The notes beneath the pieces were generated by a model. That model saw nothing but the letters and a program-made list of their open reading frames with translations, ran no database searches and was not told the DNA's origin. Both the position numbers and the translations under genes were made by a program. This document shows positions 33,124 through 33,450 of a stretch of 33,450 bases of DNA, one piece after another; positions within the stretch are counted from its first letter, which is position 1, and the number at the start of each line of letters is the position of its first letter. Source of the DNA: Nitrosomonadaceae bacterium (lineage in GTDB: Bacteria; Pseudomonadota; Gammaproteobacteria; Burkholderiales; Nitrosomonadaceae); NCBI GenBank assembly GCA_030646695.1, contig JAUSLF010000032.1:1-33450 (forward strand), in the 5' to 3' direction.

Positions 33124-33156
33124 GGGAGGTATATCGATCATTCAATTGAACATTAA

Positions 33157-33450
33157 GGAAACACCGAATAAGTCGTGAACGATTCGTTCGTCATAGAGTC
33201 AGACGAGGAATTCTGATCACAAGGGATAAGACGATGAAACAGATAACACTGGCGGCGGTAACCGGATTCGAGAAGCACGGACGGGCGACGCGCAAGGCGG
33301 AGTTTCTGTCGCGCATGGAAGGCTTGATGCCTTGGGCCGAGTTCTGTGCGCTGATCGAACCGCATTATCCGAAGGTGGGGAATGGACGACCGCCGGTAGG
33401 CCTGGAACGGATGCTGCGGATGTACTGTGTGGCTAACTGGTTCAACCTGA
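33157..33450 (+). mobile_element. IS5-family insertion sequence, left end (continues past the window)
   Basis: The element appears to begin at 33157 with GGAAACACCGAATAAG, resembling the G-G-A-A-x-x-x-x-C-G-A-A-x-A-A-G terminus of IS5-group elements. It follows TTAA at 33153-33156, which fits the 4-bp YTAR target of that group. The transposase starts 77 bp inside. The right end and second target copy are outside the window, so the boundary rests on motif likeness. It inserted 33 bp upstream of the pseB remnant start codon, oriented away from the sugar genes. Confidence 0.75.
33234..33450 (+). CDS. IS5-family transposase, N-terminal part (cut by the window edge)
   Basis: ATG 33234 opens a frame of 72 codons that runs off the end. 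Its sequence MKQITLAAVTGFEKHGRATR followed by KAEFLSRMEGLMPW, EPHYPKVGNGRPP and LERMLRMYCVANWFNL matches the N-terminal DUF772-like domain of IS5-group transposases. The DDE catalytic residues lie beyond the window, so completeness is unknown. A minus-strand frame over 33153-33365 is its antisense shadow. Confidence 0.88.
   Translation, partial: MKQITLAAVTGFEKHGRATRKAEFLSRMEGLMPWAEFCALIEPHYPKVGNGRPPVGLERMLRMYCVANWFNL

Noticed and set aside
1-33450. tRNA or rRNA genes
   Set aside because: No cloverleaf-like or rRNA-like stretch was noticed on reading; the window is nearly fully covered by protein genes and their remnants.

Overview
The window is a surface-polysaccharide (O-antigen or capsule type) biosynthesis locus of a Gram-negative proteobacterium. 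It has mid-range GC content, every intact gene between 284 and 32881 is on the minus strand, and insertion-sequence debris lies at both ends. Gene families and REP-like repeats fit a gamma- or betaproteobacterium, but no housekeeping gene is present to fix the taxon. Many neighbouring genes overlap by 1-16 bp, often as ATGA, so long stretches are probably translationally coupled operons read from right to left.

In transcription order (right to left): (1) the left end of an IS5-type element (33157-33450), inserted just upstream of a wrecked pseB (about 32970-33123). (2) A nonulosonic-acid module (26170-32881): pseC, an aldo/keto reductase, a cytidylyltransferase/class-III aminotransferase fusion, a pseG-pseH fusion and pseI. 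(3) An unusual acyl-handling module (18176-26166): a DmpG-like aldolase, an acyl-adenylating ligase, a cyclase-family metallohydrolase, two methyltransferases, an AAC(3)-fold acyltransferase, an acyl carrier protein and an M28-like metalloenzyme. (4) An LIC12162-family putative transferase (16294-18111) with one intact and one frame-split methyltransferase. (5) A CDP-deoxysugar module (9964-14984): SDR, GT4, wrecked rfbF, intact rfbG, RmlC-like epimerase and SDR reductase. (6) Assembly genes (4345-9967): GT2, a Wzy/ligase-like membrane protein, SDR, GT4 and a WbuB-like GT4. (7) An L-QuiNAc/L-FucNAc module (1343-4348) and a WbpV-like reductase (284-1246). The window then runs through REP-like repeats into the 3' end of an IS110-family transposase.

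The most interesting part is module 3 linked to module 2. DUF4910-like protein, ACP, AAC(3)-like protein and methyltransferase together resemble the Campylobacter jejuni Cj1295-Cj1300 flagellin-glycan region, where Cj1295 is required for a di-O-methylglyceric-acid form of pseudaminic acid. Here the set is extended by an aldolase, a ligase and a cyclase. My inference is a pathway that makes, activates, methylates and transfers a small acyl group onto a diamino sugar or nonulosonic acid.

The second theme is decay. The entry gene of two pathways (pseB and rfbF) survives only as an internally deleted, frameshifted remnant while the downstream genes stay open. For pseB, the intact FnlA/WbjB-type 5-inverting dehydratase at 2466-3476 is known to pass through the same 4-keto intermediate and could substitute. 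No flippase, ABC exporter, chain-length regulator or initiating phosphoglycosyltransferase is visible.
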